Assembly: GCF_011682055.1 (NCBI RefSeq)
Contig: NZ_JAAQOM010000002.1
Span: forward strand, 434,001 to 498,000
DNA length: 64,000 nucleotides
Origin: Telluria antibiotica
GTDB lineage: Bacteria > Pseudomonadota > Gammaproteobacteria > Burkholderiales > Burkholderiaceae_D
Reading direction: 5' to 3'
The translations under genes were made by a program, and so were the position numbers. Below, piece after piece: positions 1 to 9,600 of the stretch; position 1 is the stretch's first letter; each line of letters starts with the position of its first letter. The notes beneath the pieces were generated by a model. It saw only the letters and a list, made by a program, of their open reading frames with translations. It searched no databases and was not told the origin of the DNA.

Positions 1-570
1 AACTTCCTGAACCTGCAGGTGCAGATGCTGGAAAAATCGCTGCAGGACGGCGACAGGCAGGAAGCGGCCGGGATCGTGCCGATGCTGCGCGCGGGCGTGC
101 AGGAAAGCTACGAGGACGTCCGCGAGCTGTTGCAGAATTTCCGCAGCCGGCTGGAAGAGGATGATCTCAACAGCGCGCTGCGCAAGGCCGTGCGCAAGTT
201 CCGCGCGCAGACGGGCGTCGACGCGAGCTTCGCCGCCGACGGCAGCGGCGGTCCTCCGTTTCCGCGCGAGGACCAGCTGCAGATCCTGTTCATCGTGCAG
301 GAAGCGCTGTCGAACATCCGCAAGCACGCGCAGGCCGGCAAGGTGCTCGTCCGCGTTCGGGACGGCCAAGACTTTTCCCTATCGATCAGCGATAATGGCG
401 TCGGGTTCGATTGCGCCGCCGTGCCGGCCGCGGGCGACAGCCACGTGGGGCTGCACATCATGCGCGAACGGGCCCGGCACATCAACGCCGACCTGGCCAT
501 CGATTCCGGGCGCGGCACCGGCACCACCGTCCGCCTGCACGTGCCGAGCGCGCAGCGGCGGGCAGCCTGA
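1..570 (+). CDS. narX: nitrate/nitrite sensor histidine kinase, C-terminal part (partial)
   Basis: The reading frame is open from base 1, so the gene starts upstream of the window and only about 189 C-terminal residues are present. They hold the end of the dimerisation region, with a V-R-E-L-L-Q-N-F-R stretch resembling E. coli NarX (ELLTTFR), and a full HATPase domain: N box around EALSNIRKH, G1 box DNGVGFD, G2 region GLHIMRERA and a terminal GTGTT. The transmembrane and nitrate-sensing P-box parts are off-window. In the NarX family the kinase phosphorylates NarL in the cytoplasm. The narL gene follows after 18 bases, so the two are probably co-transcribed. The NarX assignment (rather than another HisKA_3 kinase) rests on this context and on the adjoining nitrate reductase operon. 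Confidence 0.85.
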   Translation, partial: NFLNLQVQMLEKSLQDGDRQEAAGIVPMLRAGVQESYEDVRELLQNFRSRLEEDDLNSALRKAVRKFRAQTGVDASFAADGSGGPPFPREDQLQILFIVQEALSNIRKHAQAGKVLVRVRDGQDFSLSISDNGVGFDCAAVPAAGDSHVGLHIMRERARHINADLAIDSGRGTGTTVRLHVPSAQRRAA

Positions 571-588
571 CATCGATTGGAGTATTGG

Positions 589-1275
589 ATGGACGACCCC
601 CGCGAGCCGATCAGCGTGCTGCTGGTCGACGACCACACGTTGTTCCGCAGCGGCGTACGCTCGCTGCTGCAGCGCAATCCTCGTTTCGCCGTCGTCGGCG
701 AAGCGTCGGACGGCATCGACGGCGTGAAACGGGCAATGCAACTGAAGCCGGACGTGATCCTGCTCGACCTGCACATGCCCGGTATGACGGGCGTCGAAAC
801 GCTCGAACTGATCCTGCAGGGCTGGCCCGAGGCGGCCGTCATCATGCTGACCGTGTCGGAGGAAGGCGACGACCTGGCCAACGCGCTGCATGCCGGCGCG
901 CGCGGCTACCTGATCAAGAACATCGACGCCGACTACCTGCAGCGCGCCATCGAGCGCGCGGCCGCCGGTGAATCCGTGCTGGCCGAATCGATGGCCGCCA
1001 AGCTCGTGGCCCAGTTGCAGAAGCAGCGCGAGCCGAAGGCGCCGGCGCCGCCGTCCGACCTCGACAAGCTGACGCCGCGCGAGCGCGAGATCCTTGCCTG
1101 CCTCGCGCGCGGCGAAAGCAACAAGCTGATCGCCCGCGTGCTCGACCTGGCCGAGAGCACGGTCAAGATCCACGTGCAGAACATCCTCAAGAAGCTGGGT
1201 CTGTCCAGCCGGGTGCAGGCGGCCGTGTTCGCGGTCGAGCAGGGGCTCGGCAGCAATCCGGATCGGCAGGCATGA
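589..1275 (+). CDS. narL: response regulator, NarL family (nitrate/nitrite response)
   Basis: A 228-residue regulator with an N-terminal receiver domain (acidic pair D14-D15, phospho-acceptor D60 in LLDLHMPG) and a C-terminal LuxR-type helix-turn-helix (LTPREREIL, then ESTVKIHVQNIL). I chose the ATG at 589 because GGAG at 579-582 precedes it at a good distance. An in-frame TTG at 577 would add four residues but would place the Shine-Dalgarno inside the gene. The gene lies directly behind the narX-type kinase. In enterobacteria and many proteobacteria phospho-NarL activates narGHJI and narK, and the nar operon lies 2.6 kb downstream here. A second NarL-family regulator occurs at 44926-45567, in a different kinase context. 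Confidence 0.9.
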   Translation: MDDPREPISVLLVDDHTLFRSGVRSLLQRNPRFAVVGEASDGIDGVKRAMQLKPDVILLDLHMPGMTGVETLELILQGWPEAAVIMLTVSEEGDDLANALHAGARGYLIKNIDADYLQRAIERAAAGESVLAESMAAKLVAQLQKQREPKAPAPPSDLDKLTPREREILACLARGESNKLIARVLDLAESTVKIHVQNILKKLGLSSRVQAAVFAVEQGLGSNPDRQA

Positions 1276-1290
1276 GTTGACCGTTACCGC

Positions 1291-1368
1291 GTAGGGTGGA
1301 CTCCCCGGGCCCGCGCGGACGTTCGCGGACCGCAGGCGTCACGCGTGGGCCCGGGATGCCCACCCTAC
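1291..1368. repeat. long imperfect inverted repeat, REP-like / possible bidirectional terminator
   Basis: GTAGGGTGG (1291-1299) is matched by CCACCCTAC (1360-1368), and inside it CCCGGGCCC is matched by GGGCCCGGG, with GC-rich sequence in the loop. The right arm overlaps the stop codon of the minus-strand hybrid kinase, and the left arm begins 16 bases after the narL stop. It could terminate both convergent genes, although no T-run follows either arm. The GTAGGGTGGGC type of arm looks like a dispersed intergenic palindrome, but only one copy is in this window. Confidence 0.6.
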
Positions 1369-3692
1369 CGCAGCGCCAATAACGCGTCCTTTGCCTCTTC
1401 GTACGCGGCGGTGAGCAGCGCCAGCTGCTCCTGCGCATCCTCGAAATTCTCCGACTTCCCCATCAACTCCAGATTCGTGCACGGCACCCGCATCCGGTTC
1501 GCCCCGATGAAGTCGATGCTGGACAACAAGTAGTGCGCCGTCGCCGCCAGCAGCTGGCCGTCGCGCTCGCGCACTGCGTGCGCCAGCTTGTGCAGCAGCT
1601 GCGGCACCTCGCCCACGAACGCGTTGGCCACCTCCTCCAGCAGTGAGGCGCCGTCGTCGTCGATCGCCCGCAACTGGCCGATGCGGCCCGCGTCCAGCAC
1701 CCCATCCCCGCGCCGGCGCGCGGCCACGTGCGCGTGCGCGGTCGCCAGCGCACGCTCCAGCACGTCCATCTCGATCGGCTTCGGCACGTAGTCGTTCATG
1801 CCCGCGTCCAGGCAGCGTTCGCGGTCGCCCGGCATGGCGTTCGCCGTCATCGCGATGATGTACGGGGCGTTCGCGCCGCCGAAGCGCGCACGCAGGCGGC
1901 GCGTCGCTTCCAGGCCGTCCATGTCCGGCATCTGCATGTCCATCAGGATCACCGGGTAGTCCTGGCGCTCGAGCGCCGCGACGGCTTCCACGCCGTTGCC
2001 GACGACGTCCGCGCGGTACCCCAGGTGGCGCAGCAGCTGGCGGATGACCTTCTGGTTGATCGTGTTGTCCTCGGCGACGAGGATCGCGGCGTCGGCATCG
2101 GCCGGCGCGGCGCGGGGTGCGGGACGCGCGGGCCGGGCCGCCGCCTGGCGCTCGCCCAGCACCTGCTGCAACGCTTCCAGCAGGGCCGCCGGCTTGATCG
2201 GCTTGCTCAGCCACGCGGAGAATTCGCGCACCGCCTCGCCATCGGCTCCGTGAGGGCGCTGGCCGACGGACGTCAGCAGCACGAGCGGCAACGTGGCCCG
2301 GTCGCGGTGCTTGCGCAGTTCGGAAGCGAGACGCGCACCGTCCATGTCGGGCATCTGCATGTCGAGCACGGCGACGTCGAACGGGTGCCCGTCGCGCACG
2401 AGGTCCAGCGCCTCGATGGCGGATGCCGCGGCCAGCGGCTGCATGCCCCATGACAGCGCCTGCTTCATCAGGATGCGGCGGTTCGTCGCATTGTCGTCGA
2501 CGATCAGGATGCGCCGCCCGCGCACGGTGGCCGCGCGGTCGCGCAGCACGTGCTCGGCCAGCTGGTCGTCGAACGCGTCGGCGACGATGGCCGCACTGAA
2601 CGTGGAGCCCCGTCCAGGCTCGCTGTCGACCGTGAGCCCGCCGCCCATCATCTCCGCCAGCCGCCGGCTGATCGTCAGGCCCAGGCCCGTGCCGCCGTAT
2701 TTACGCGTGGTCGACGGGTCGACCTGCGTGAACGACTGGAAGATGTCGGCGAGGCGGTGCGGCGGGATGCCGATGCCCGTGTCGCGCACGGCGAACACGA
2801 GCCGGTGGCCGCCTTCCGCGCGGGGAATGCCCGACACCGTGACGACGACCTCGCCATGGTGCGTGAACTTGATGGCGTTCGACAGCAGGTTCACGAGGAT
2901 CTGGCGCAGCCGCGTCGCATCGGCCAGGATCGTCGCGGGCACGCCGGGCTCGATCATGTACGCGAGGTCGAGCTTCTTCTCGCTCGCGCTCGGCGCCAGC
3001 AGGTCCAGCGCCTCCTCGACGCAACGGCGCACCTCGAACGCGTGGCGTTCCAGGTCGAGCCGCCCCACTTCCAGCTTCGAATAATCGAGCAGGTCGTTGA
3101 TGATGGACAGCAGCGCCTCGCTGCTGGAGCGGATCGTCTCCGTGTGGTCGCGCTGCTCGTCGTCGATGTCCGTGTGGAGCAGGAGGCTCGTCATGCCGAT
3201 GACCGCGTTCAGCGGCGTGCGGATCTCGTGGCTCATGTTCGCCAGGAACATGCTCTTCGCCTGCATTGCCGCTTCCGCGCGGTCGCGCGCCAGTTCCAGC
3301 TCGCGCTCGTAGGCTTTGCGCTCGGAGATGTCCTGCAGGATCGCCGTGAGGATCACGCGGCCGCCGGCCGCCGATTTCGAGATCGTCGCTTCGGCCGGGA
3401 ATTCGCTGCCGTCCTTGCGCACGGCGTGGATCGTGCCCCGCTCGCCCATCCGCCGCGCCGTACGCGCCCCGTGCTGGAACCCGGCGACGCGTTCAGCGTG
3501 GCCCGGGCGGAAGCGTTCCGGCATCAGCATCGCGAGGTCCTGCCCGATCACTTCGTACGCCGTCCAGCCGAACACGCGCTCCGCGCCCTTGTTGAACAGG
3601 ATGATGCGCTGCGCCTCGTCCGTGCAGATGACGGCGTTCTCCGCGATGTCGATGATGTTGCTGAGTTGTTCCGCGCTGAGGGCGTACGTCAT
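1365..3692 (-). CDS. hybrid sensor histidine kinase (PAS-HisKA-HATPase-REC-REC-HPt)
   Basis: A 775-residue soluble kinase with no clear membrane segment. A PAS domain spans about 8-125. The HisKA domain carries H155 in SHEIRTPLN, and the HATPase domain spans about 270-390 (G boxes DTGIGIP and GGTGLGL). Two receiver domains follow at about 413-530 and 555-675, each with a LDMQMPDMDG or MDMQMPDMDG acceptor motif. A C-terminal HPt-like helical domain at about 690-775 has ATAHYL around the likely phospho-histidine, but not the usual lysine-glycine pair after it. This is BarA/ArcB-like architecture, in which phosphate moves His-Asp-His and then to an unlinked regulator. No partner regulator is adjacent. 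The gene converges on narL and is divergent from narK1. The input signal is unknown. Confidence 0.88.
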   Translation of the reverse strand: MTYALSAEQLSNIIDIAENAVICTDEAQRIILFNKGAERVFGWTAYEVIGQDLAMLMPERFRPGHAERVAGFQHGARTARRMGERGTIHAVRKDGSEFPAEATISKSAAGGRVILTAILQDISERKAYERELELARDRAEAAMQAKSMFLANMSHEIRTPLNAVIGMTSLLLHTDIDDEQRDHTETIRSSSEALLSIINDLLDYSKLEVGRLDLERHAFEVRRCVEEALDLLAPSASEKKLDLAYMIEPGVPATILADATRLRQILVNLLSNAIKFTHHGEVVVTVSGIPRAEGGHRLVFAVRDTGIGIPPHRLADIFQSFTQVDPSTTRKYGGTGLGLTISRRLAEMMGGGLTVDSEPGRGSTFSAAIVADAFDDQLAEHVLRDRAATVRGRRILIVDDNATNRRILMKQALSWGMQPLAAASAIEALDLVRDGHPFDVAVLDMQMPDMDGARLASELRKHRDRATLPLVLLTSVGQRPHGADGEAVREFSAWLSKPIKPAALLEALQQVLGERQAAARPARPAPRAAPADADAAILVAEDNTINQKVIRQLLRHLGYRADVVGNGVEAVAALERQDYPVILMDMQMPDMDGLEATRRLRARFGGANAPYIIAMTANAMPGDRERCLDAGMNDYVPKPIEMDVLERALATAHAHVAARRRGDGVLDAGRIGQLRAIDDDGASLLEEVANAFVGEVPQLLHKLAHAVRERDGQLLAATAHYLLSSIDFIGANRMRVPCTNLELMGKSENFEDAQEQLALLTAAYEEAKDALLALR

Positions 3693-3885
3693 GGTCGGTT
3701 CCGTACTGCTGATCGATAGGCGACATCGTACACGGTTGCGCCCGCGCGGTGGAGCGTTCCTACGCCTTTGTGACTAGCGGGACTAGGCCGCTTGCCCATC
3801 CGTCCATCCACCTCCGGCCAATGGTCGGGCGCGGCCGCGCCCCGTACGCTTCAGGCATCGATAGTGCGATTTCAAGGAGAACAAT

Positions 3886-5154
3886 ATGAGCACCGATAGA
3901 CGTCCCATCGCGGTCCTCGCCAGCAGCACGTTCGCATTCACGATCTGCTTCGCGATCTGGATGATGTTCGCCGTGCTGGGCATTCCCATCAAGTCGAAGC
4001 TGGGCCTGAACGAAACGGAGTTCGGCCTGCTCGTCGCCACGCCCGTGCTGAGCGGCGCCCTCGTGCGCGTCCCGCTCGGCATCTGGACGGACCGCTACGG
4101 CGGCCGCATCGTATTCTTCACGCTGATGCTGGCCTGTGCGCTGCCGATCTGGCTGATCAGCTACGCCACGCAGTACTGGCACTTCCTCGTGCTCGGGCTG
4201 TTCGTCGGCCTGGCCGGCGGCTCCTTTTCCGTCGGCACGCCGTACGTCGCGCGCTGGTTCGGCAAGGACCGCCGCGGCCTCGCGATGGGCATCTTCGGCG
4301 CCGGCAATTCCGGCTCCGCGCTGACCAAGTTCGCGGCCCCCGCCATCATCGCGGCCCTCGGCTGGCAAGGCCTGCCGAAAGTCTATGCCGTCGCGATGGT
4401 CGTCACCGCCCTGCTGTTCTGGTTCGGCACCTATTCCGACCCGTCGCACAAGTCCGCGTCCGGAGAGAGCTTCGCGGCGCAGATGCGCGTGTTGAAGGAT
4501 CCGCGCGTGTGGCGCTACTGCCAGTACTACTCCGTCGTGTTCGGCGGCTACGTGGCGCTGGCGCTGTGGATGACGAAATACTACGTGGGCGAATACGGCT
4601 TCGGCCTGAAGGAAGCGGCGCTGATGGCCGCGTGCTTCTCGCTGCCGGGCGGCGTGCTGCGCGCGCTGGGCGGATGGATCTCCGACAAATTCGGGGCCTA
4701 CAAGGTCACGTGGTCCGTGATGTGGGTTTGCTGGGTGTGCTTCTTCATCCTGTCGTACCCGCAGACGACGATGAGCGTCGCGACCGTCAAGGGCCCCATG
4801 GACCTGCACATCGGCCTCGGCCCCGTCGTCTTCACGCTGCTGCTGTTCGTCGTCGGCGTCGCCATGGCGATCGGCAAGGCCTCAGTGTTCCGCTTCATCG
4901 CCGACGATTACAGCGACAACATCGGCGCCGTCTCGGGTGTCGTCGGCCTGGCCGGGGGCCTCGGAGGCTTCATCCTGCCGATCATGTTCGGCGCGATCGT
5001 CGACCTGACCGGCATCCGTTCCAGCTCCTTCATGCTGCTGTACGGGACCGTGTGCGTCTCGCTCGTCTGGATGCATTTCTCGTTCAAGCCGCAAACCACA
5101 TCGCCTGTCGCCGCACCGCAGCCGTCTGCGAAACCATTGCTCAAGGCCGCCTGA
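3886..5154 (+). CDS. narK: nitrate/nitrite transporter, MFS (NarK1 type)
   Basis: A 422-residue major facilitator with about 12 membrane segments. It carries the two glycine-rich nitrate-porter signatures (near GLAGGSFSVG and GVVGLAGGLGG) and the paired membrane arginines expected for nitrate binding (RVPLGIWTDR and RALGGWISD). It is the first of two adjacent, divergent NarK paralogues. In organisms with such pairs, NarK1 is usually taken to be a nitrate/proton symporter and NarK2 a nitrate/nitrite antiporter. AAGGAG stands just ahead of the ATG. It is the first gene of the nar operon. The 193-base upstream region shows no recognisable FNR box, so nitrate (NarL) control seems more likely, but I cannot point to a clear NarL site. 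Confidence 0.9.
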   Translation: MSTDRRPIAVLASSTFAFTICFAIWMMFAVLGIPIKSKLGLNETEFGLLVATPVLSGALVRVPLGIWTDRYGGRIVFFTLMLACALPIWLISYATQYWHFLVLGLFVGLAGGSFSVGTPYVARWFGKDRRGLAMGIFGAGNSGSALTKFAAPAIIAALGWQGLPKVYAVAMVVTALLFWFGTYSDPSHKSASGESFAAQMRVLKDPRVWRYCQYYSVVFGGYVALALWMTKYYVGEYGFGLKEAALMAACFSLPGGVLRALGGWISDKFGAYKVTWSVMWVCWVCFFILSYPQTTMSVATVKGPMDLHIGLGPVVFTLLLFVVGVAMAIGKASVFRFIADDYSDNIGAVSGVVGLAGGLGGFILPIMFGAIVDLTGIRSSSFMLLYGTVCVSLVWMHFSFKPQTTSPVAAPQPSAKPLLKAA

Positions 5155-5182
5155 TCCAAATCGATAATCAAAGGAGAACATC

Positions 5183-6547
5183 GTGAGCCGTTATCTCATC
5201 TCGACCTGGGAACCCGAGGTTCCCGCCTTCTGGCACAGTCGCGGCAAACCCACCGCCACCCGTAACCTCTGGATCTCGATCCCCGCGCTGATGCTGGCGT
5301 TCGCGATCTGGATGGTGTGGAGCGTCGTCGTCGTCAACCTGCCGTCGATCGGCTTCAAGTACAGCACGAACCAGCTGTTCTGGCTCGCCGCCGTGCCGGG
5401 CCTGTCCGGTGCGACCCTACGCATCTTCTATTCGTTCATGGTGCCGATCTTCGGCGGCCGCAAATGGACGGCGATCTCCACCGCGTCGCTGCTGATTCCC
5501 GCGCTGGGCATCGGCTTCGCCGTACAGGATCCGAACACCAGCTATCCCACGATGCTCGTGCTGTCGCTGCTGTGCGGCTTCGGCGGCGGCAACTTCGCGT
5601 CGTCGATGGCGAACATCAGCTTCTTCTACCCGAAGGCGATGAAAGGCTACGCCCTCGGCATGAACGCGGGCCTGGGCAATCTCGGCGTCTCCGCCGTGCA
5701 GTTCGTCGTCCCGCTCGTGATCACGTTCGCCCTGTTCGGCGGCGAGCCGCAGGCCTGGACCAAGGCCGGCCACACGAAGCAGATGTGGCTGCAGAACGCG
5801 GGCTTCGTGTGGGTCCCGTTCATCGTCGTCAGCACCTTGGCCGCCTGGTTCGGCATGAACGACCTCGCATCGGCGAAGGCGTCGTTCGCCGAGCAGGCCG
5901 TGATCTTCAAGCGCAAGCACAATTGGCTCATGTGCTGGTTGTACGTCGGCACGTTCGGCTCGTTCATCGGCTACTCGGCCGCCTTCCCCCTGCTGACCAG
6001 CACCCTGTTCCCGCAAGTGAACCCGCTGCAGTACGCGTTCGTCGGTCCCCTCGTCAGCGCCCTCGCCCGCGTGGGCGGCGGTTATGTGTCCGACAAGCTG
6101 GGCGGCGCCCGCGTCACCCTATGGACGTTCGTCGCGATGATTGGCGCCGTTCTCGGTGTGCTGCACTTCCTCCATGCCGGCAGCTTCGCGGGCTTCTTCG
6201 GCATGTTCCTGATCCTGTTCGCCTGCACCGGCGTGGGTAACGCCTCGACGTTCCGCATGATCCCCGTGATCTTCCTGACCCTGCACCAGCGCGCCGCGCA
6301 AGGCCAGTCGGAAGGCGCACAAGCGCAGGCCGTCGCCAGCGCCAACAAGGAAGCGGCAGCAGTCCTCGGCTTCACGTCCGCGATCGCCGCGTACGGCGCC
6401 TTCTTCATCCCGAAGAGCTACGGCACCTCGATCGCCCTGACGGGCAGCGCCGACGCCGCCCTGTGGTGCTTCATCGGCTTCTACGTCACCTGCATCGCCG
6501 TCACGTGGTGGTTCTACGCCCGCAAGCGTGCCGAGATCACCTGCTGA
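5183..6547 (+). CDS. narK: nitrate/nitrite antiporter, MFS (NarK2 type)
   Basis: A 454-residue major facilitator, the longer of the two NarK proteins. It has the nitrate signature in GFGGGNFASS and the motif GMNAGLGNLGVS, typical of NarK/NarK2 antiporters. A long hydrophilic loop separates the two halves. The start is GTG at 5183 behind AAGGAG (5171-5176). The gene begins 28 bases after narK1 ends. The likely job is to import nitrate in exchange for nitrite produced by the cytoplasmic active site of NarGHI. A short hairpin follows the stop, yet narG lies only 147 bases on in the same direction, so partial read-through is plausible. Confidence 0.9.
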   Translation: MSRYLISTWEPEVPAFWHSRGKPTATRNLWISIPALMLAFAIWMVWSVVVVNLPSIGFKYSTNQLFWLAAVPGLSGATLRIFYSFMVPIFGGRKWTAISTASLLIPALGIGFAVQDPNTSYPTMLVLSLLCGFGGGNFASSMANISFFYPKAMKGYALGMNAGLGNLGVSAVQFVVPLVITFALFGGEPQAWTKAGHTKQMWLQNAGFVWVPFIVVSTLAAWFGMNDLASAKASFAEQAVIFKRKHNWLMCWLYVGTFGSFIGYSAAFPLLTSTLFPQVNPLQYAFVGPLVSALARVGGGYVSDKLGGARVTLWTFVAMIGAVLGVLHFLHAGSFAGFFGMFLILFACTGVGNASTFRMIPVIFLTLHQRAAQGQSEGAQAQAVASANKEAAAVLGFTSAIAAYGAFFIPKSYGTSIALTGSADAALWCFIGFYVTCIAVTWWFYARKRAEITC

Positions 6548-6558
6548 CTAGTCCGAAA

Positions 6559-6577
6559 GGAGTAGCCCGGCTACTCC
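6559..6577 (+). terminator. short hairpin between narK2 and narG
   Basis: GGAGTAG and CTACTCC form a perfect 7-bp stem around a 5-base loop, starting 12 bases after the narK2 stop. No T-run follows, so it is not a standard intrinsic terminator. It may stabilise the narK message end or set different levels for the transporter and reductase parts of the operon. The same gap also holds a repeated CGGGGCCGGC element. Confidence 0.45.
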
Positions 6578-6694
6578 GTAATCGGGGCCGGCACCGCCTT
6601 CCAGCGAATGTTCAATAGCGGGGCCGGCCCCTAGACTGAACACAGCTGCACACCGAACATCAAGAGCGCGCCGCGGCGCGCCGTTGGAGAAACC

Positions 6695-9600
6695 ATGAGT
6701 CACTTTTTGGACCGCCTGAAATTTTTCGGCAAAACGGGCGAGACGTTTTCGAACGGCCACGGTGCCGTCGTCAACGAAGACCGCACCTGGGAAAAGGCCT
6801 ACCGCCAGCGCTGGCAGCACGACAAGATCGTGCGCTCGACGCACGGCGTGAACTGCACGGGCTCGTGCAGCTGGAAGGTCTACGTCAAGAACGGCCTGAT
6901 CACCTGGGAAACCCAGCAGACCGACTACCCGCGCACCCGTCCGGACTTGCCGAACCATGAACCCCGCGGCTGCCCGCGCGGCGCAAGCTACTCGTGGTAC
7001 GTCTACTCGGCGCAGCGGGTCAAGCACCCGATGGTGCGCGGCCGCCTGATGCAGCTGTGGCGTGAAGCCCGCGCCACGCGCGACCCCGTCGCCGCCTGGG
7101 AATACATCACGAACGATCCGCAGAAGGCAGCCAGCTACAAGTCGGTGCGCGGCCAGGGCGGCTTCGTGCGCGCCAGGTGGGACGAGGTCAACGAGATCAT
7201 CGCCGCCGCCAACGCCTACACGATCGGCAAATACGGCCCGGACCGCATCATCGGCTTCTCGCCGATCCCCGCCATGTCGATGGTCAGCTATGCGGCCGGT
7301 ACGCGCTACCTGAGCCTCATCGGCGGCGTCGCCATGAGCTTCTACGACTGGTACTGCGACCTGCCGCCATCGAGCCCGCAAGTGTGGGGCGAGCAGACGG
7401 ACGTGCCGGAATCGGCCGACTGGTACAACTCGACTTACCTGATGGTCTGGGGCTCGAACGTCCCGATGACGCGCACCCCGGACGCCCACTTCTACACGGA
7501 AGTGCGCTACAAGGGCACGAAGACCGTGGCCGTGTCGTCCGACTTCGGCGAGATGGCGAAGTTCGGCGACATCTGGCTCGCGCCCAAGCAAGGCACGGAC
7601 GCCGCCCTCGCGATGGCGATGGGCCACGTGATCCTGAAGGAATTCCACGCGACCGGCAAATCCGCGTACTTCCGCGACTACGCCAAGCAGTACACGGACT
7701 TCCCGATGCTCGTGCTGCTGAAGGAACGCGACGGCACCCTCGTCCCCGACTACTTCCTGCGTGCGTCGCACCTCGCGAACCACCTCGACGAAACGAACAA
7801 CCCGGAATGGAAGACCCTCGTCATCGACCAGGCGACCGGCAAGATCGTCGCGCCGAGCGGCTCCATCGGCTTCCGGTGGGGAGAAAGCGGCAAGTGGAAC
7901 CTCGAGCAGAAGGAAGGCGCGACGGGCAACCCGATCGACCCGCAACTGTCGCTGCTGGACGACCACGACCGCATCGTCCCCGTCGGCTTCCCCTACTTCG
8001 GCGGCAAGGACGCGGACGACCTCCTGCTGCGTAACGTGCCCGTCAGATCCATCACGCTGGCCGATGGCACCGCCGCGCTCGTCACCACCGTGTACGACCT
8101 GTCGATGGCGAACTACGGCGTCGACCGCGGCCTGTGCCCGAACGCGGCGAAGAGCTATGACGACGACGTGCCGTACACCCCGGCATGGCAAGTGAAACAC
8201 ACCGGTGTGAAGGCGGCCGACGTCGTGACCGTCGCGCGCGAATTCGCCGACAACGCGGACCGCACGCGCGGCAAGTCGATGGTGATCGTCGGCGCGGCAC
8301 TGAACCACTGGTACCACATGGACATGACGTACCGGGGCATCATCAACATCCTCATGATGTGCGGCTGCATCGGCCAGAGCGGCGGCGGCTGGGCCCACTA
8401 CGTCGGGCAGGAAAAGCTGCGCCCGCAGACCGGCTGGACCCCGCTCGCGTTCGCGCTGGACTGGAACCGCCCGATGCGCCAGATGAACTCGACGTCGTTC
8501 TTCTACGCCCACACGAGCCAGTGGCGCCACGAGAAGCTGCACACGTCCGAGATCCTGTGCCCGACGGCGGATGGCAAGCTGGAAGAGATGGCGCTGATCG
8601 ACTTCAACGCGAAGGCCGAGCGCATGGGTTGGCTGCCGTCCGCGCCGCAGCTCGAGACGAATCCGCTGGAGGTCGTCCGTGCCGCCGAAGCGGCCGGCCT
8701 GGACCCGGCCAAGTACGCGGTCGAGCAGATCAAGGCCGGCAAGCTGAATTTCTCGTGCGACGACCCGGACAATCCCGCGAACTTCCCGCGCAATATGTTC
8801 GTGTGGCGCTCCAACATCCTGGGCAGTTCGGGCAAGGGCCACGAATACTTCCTGAAATACCTGCTGGGCACGCAGAACGCGCTGATGAGCGATGAAGACG
8901 ACTGCATCAAGCCGCGCGACATCAAGGTGCGCCCGGCCGCCGAGGGCAAGCTCGATCTGCTCGTCGTGCTGGACTTCCGCATGTCGACCACGTGCCTGTA
9001 CGGCGACATCGTGCTGCCGACGGCCACGTGGTACGAGAAGGATGACTTGAACACGTCCGACATGCACCCGTTCATCCACCCGCTGTCGGAAGCCGTGCAG
9101 CCGCTGTGGGAAGCCAAGTCGGACTGGGAAATCTACAAGGGCCTCGCTGCCAAGTTCTCCGAGATCGGCGGCGCCCACCTGGGCACCCGCAAGGACCTGA
9201 TCCTCACGCCGCTGCTGCACGATACCCCGGGCGAACTCGGTCAGCCGTTCGACCCGAAGGACTGGCGCGCGGGCGAATGCGAGCCGATTCCCGGCAAGAC
9301 GATGCCGTCGATGACGGTCGTGGAGCGCGACTTCCGCCAGATCCACAAGAAGTACACGTCGATCGGCCCCCTGCTGGAAAAAGCGGGCAATGGCGGCAAG
9401 GGCATCGGCTGGGAAACGAAGCATGAAGTCGACGTGCTGCGCGGCCTGAATCGCACCGTGCTGGAAGAAGGCGTGTCGCAGGGCCAGCCGCGCCTCGACA
9501 CGGCGATCGACGCCGCGGAGATGATTCTCACGCTGGCGCCGGAAACGAACGGTCACGTGGCGGTGAAAGCGTGGGATGCGCTGTCGAAGATCACGGGACG

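Noticed and set aside
3490-3520. A histidine in the PAS domain of the hybrid kinase (PERFRPGHAERV) that might be read as a haem ligand.
   Set aside because: This form is common in PAS domains without haem; the spacing and the downstream arginine of FixL are not matched as they are in the kinase at 47450.
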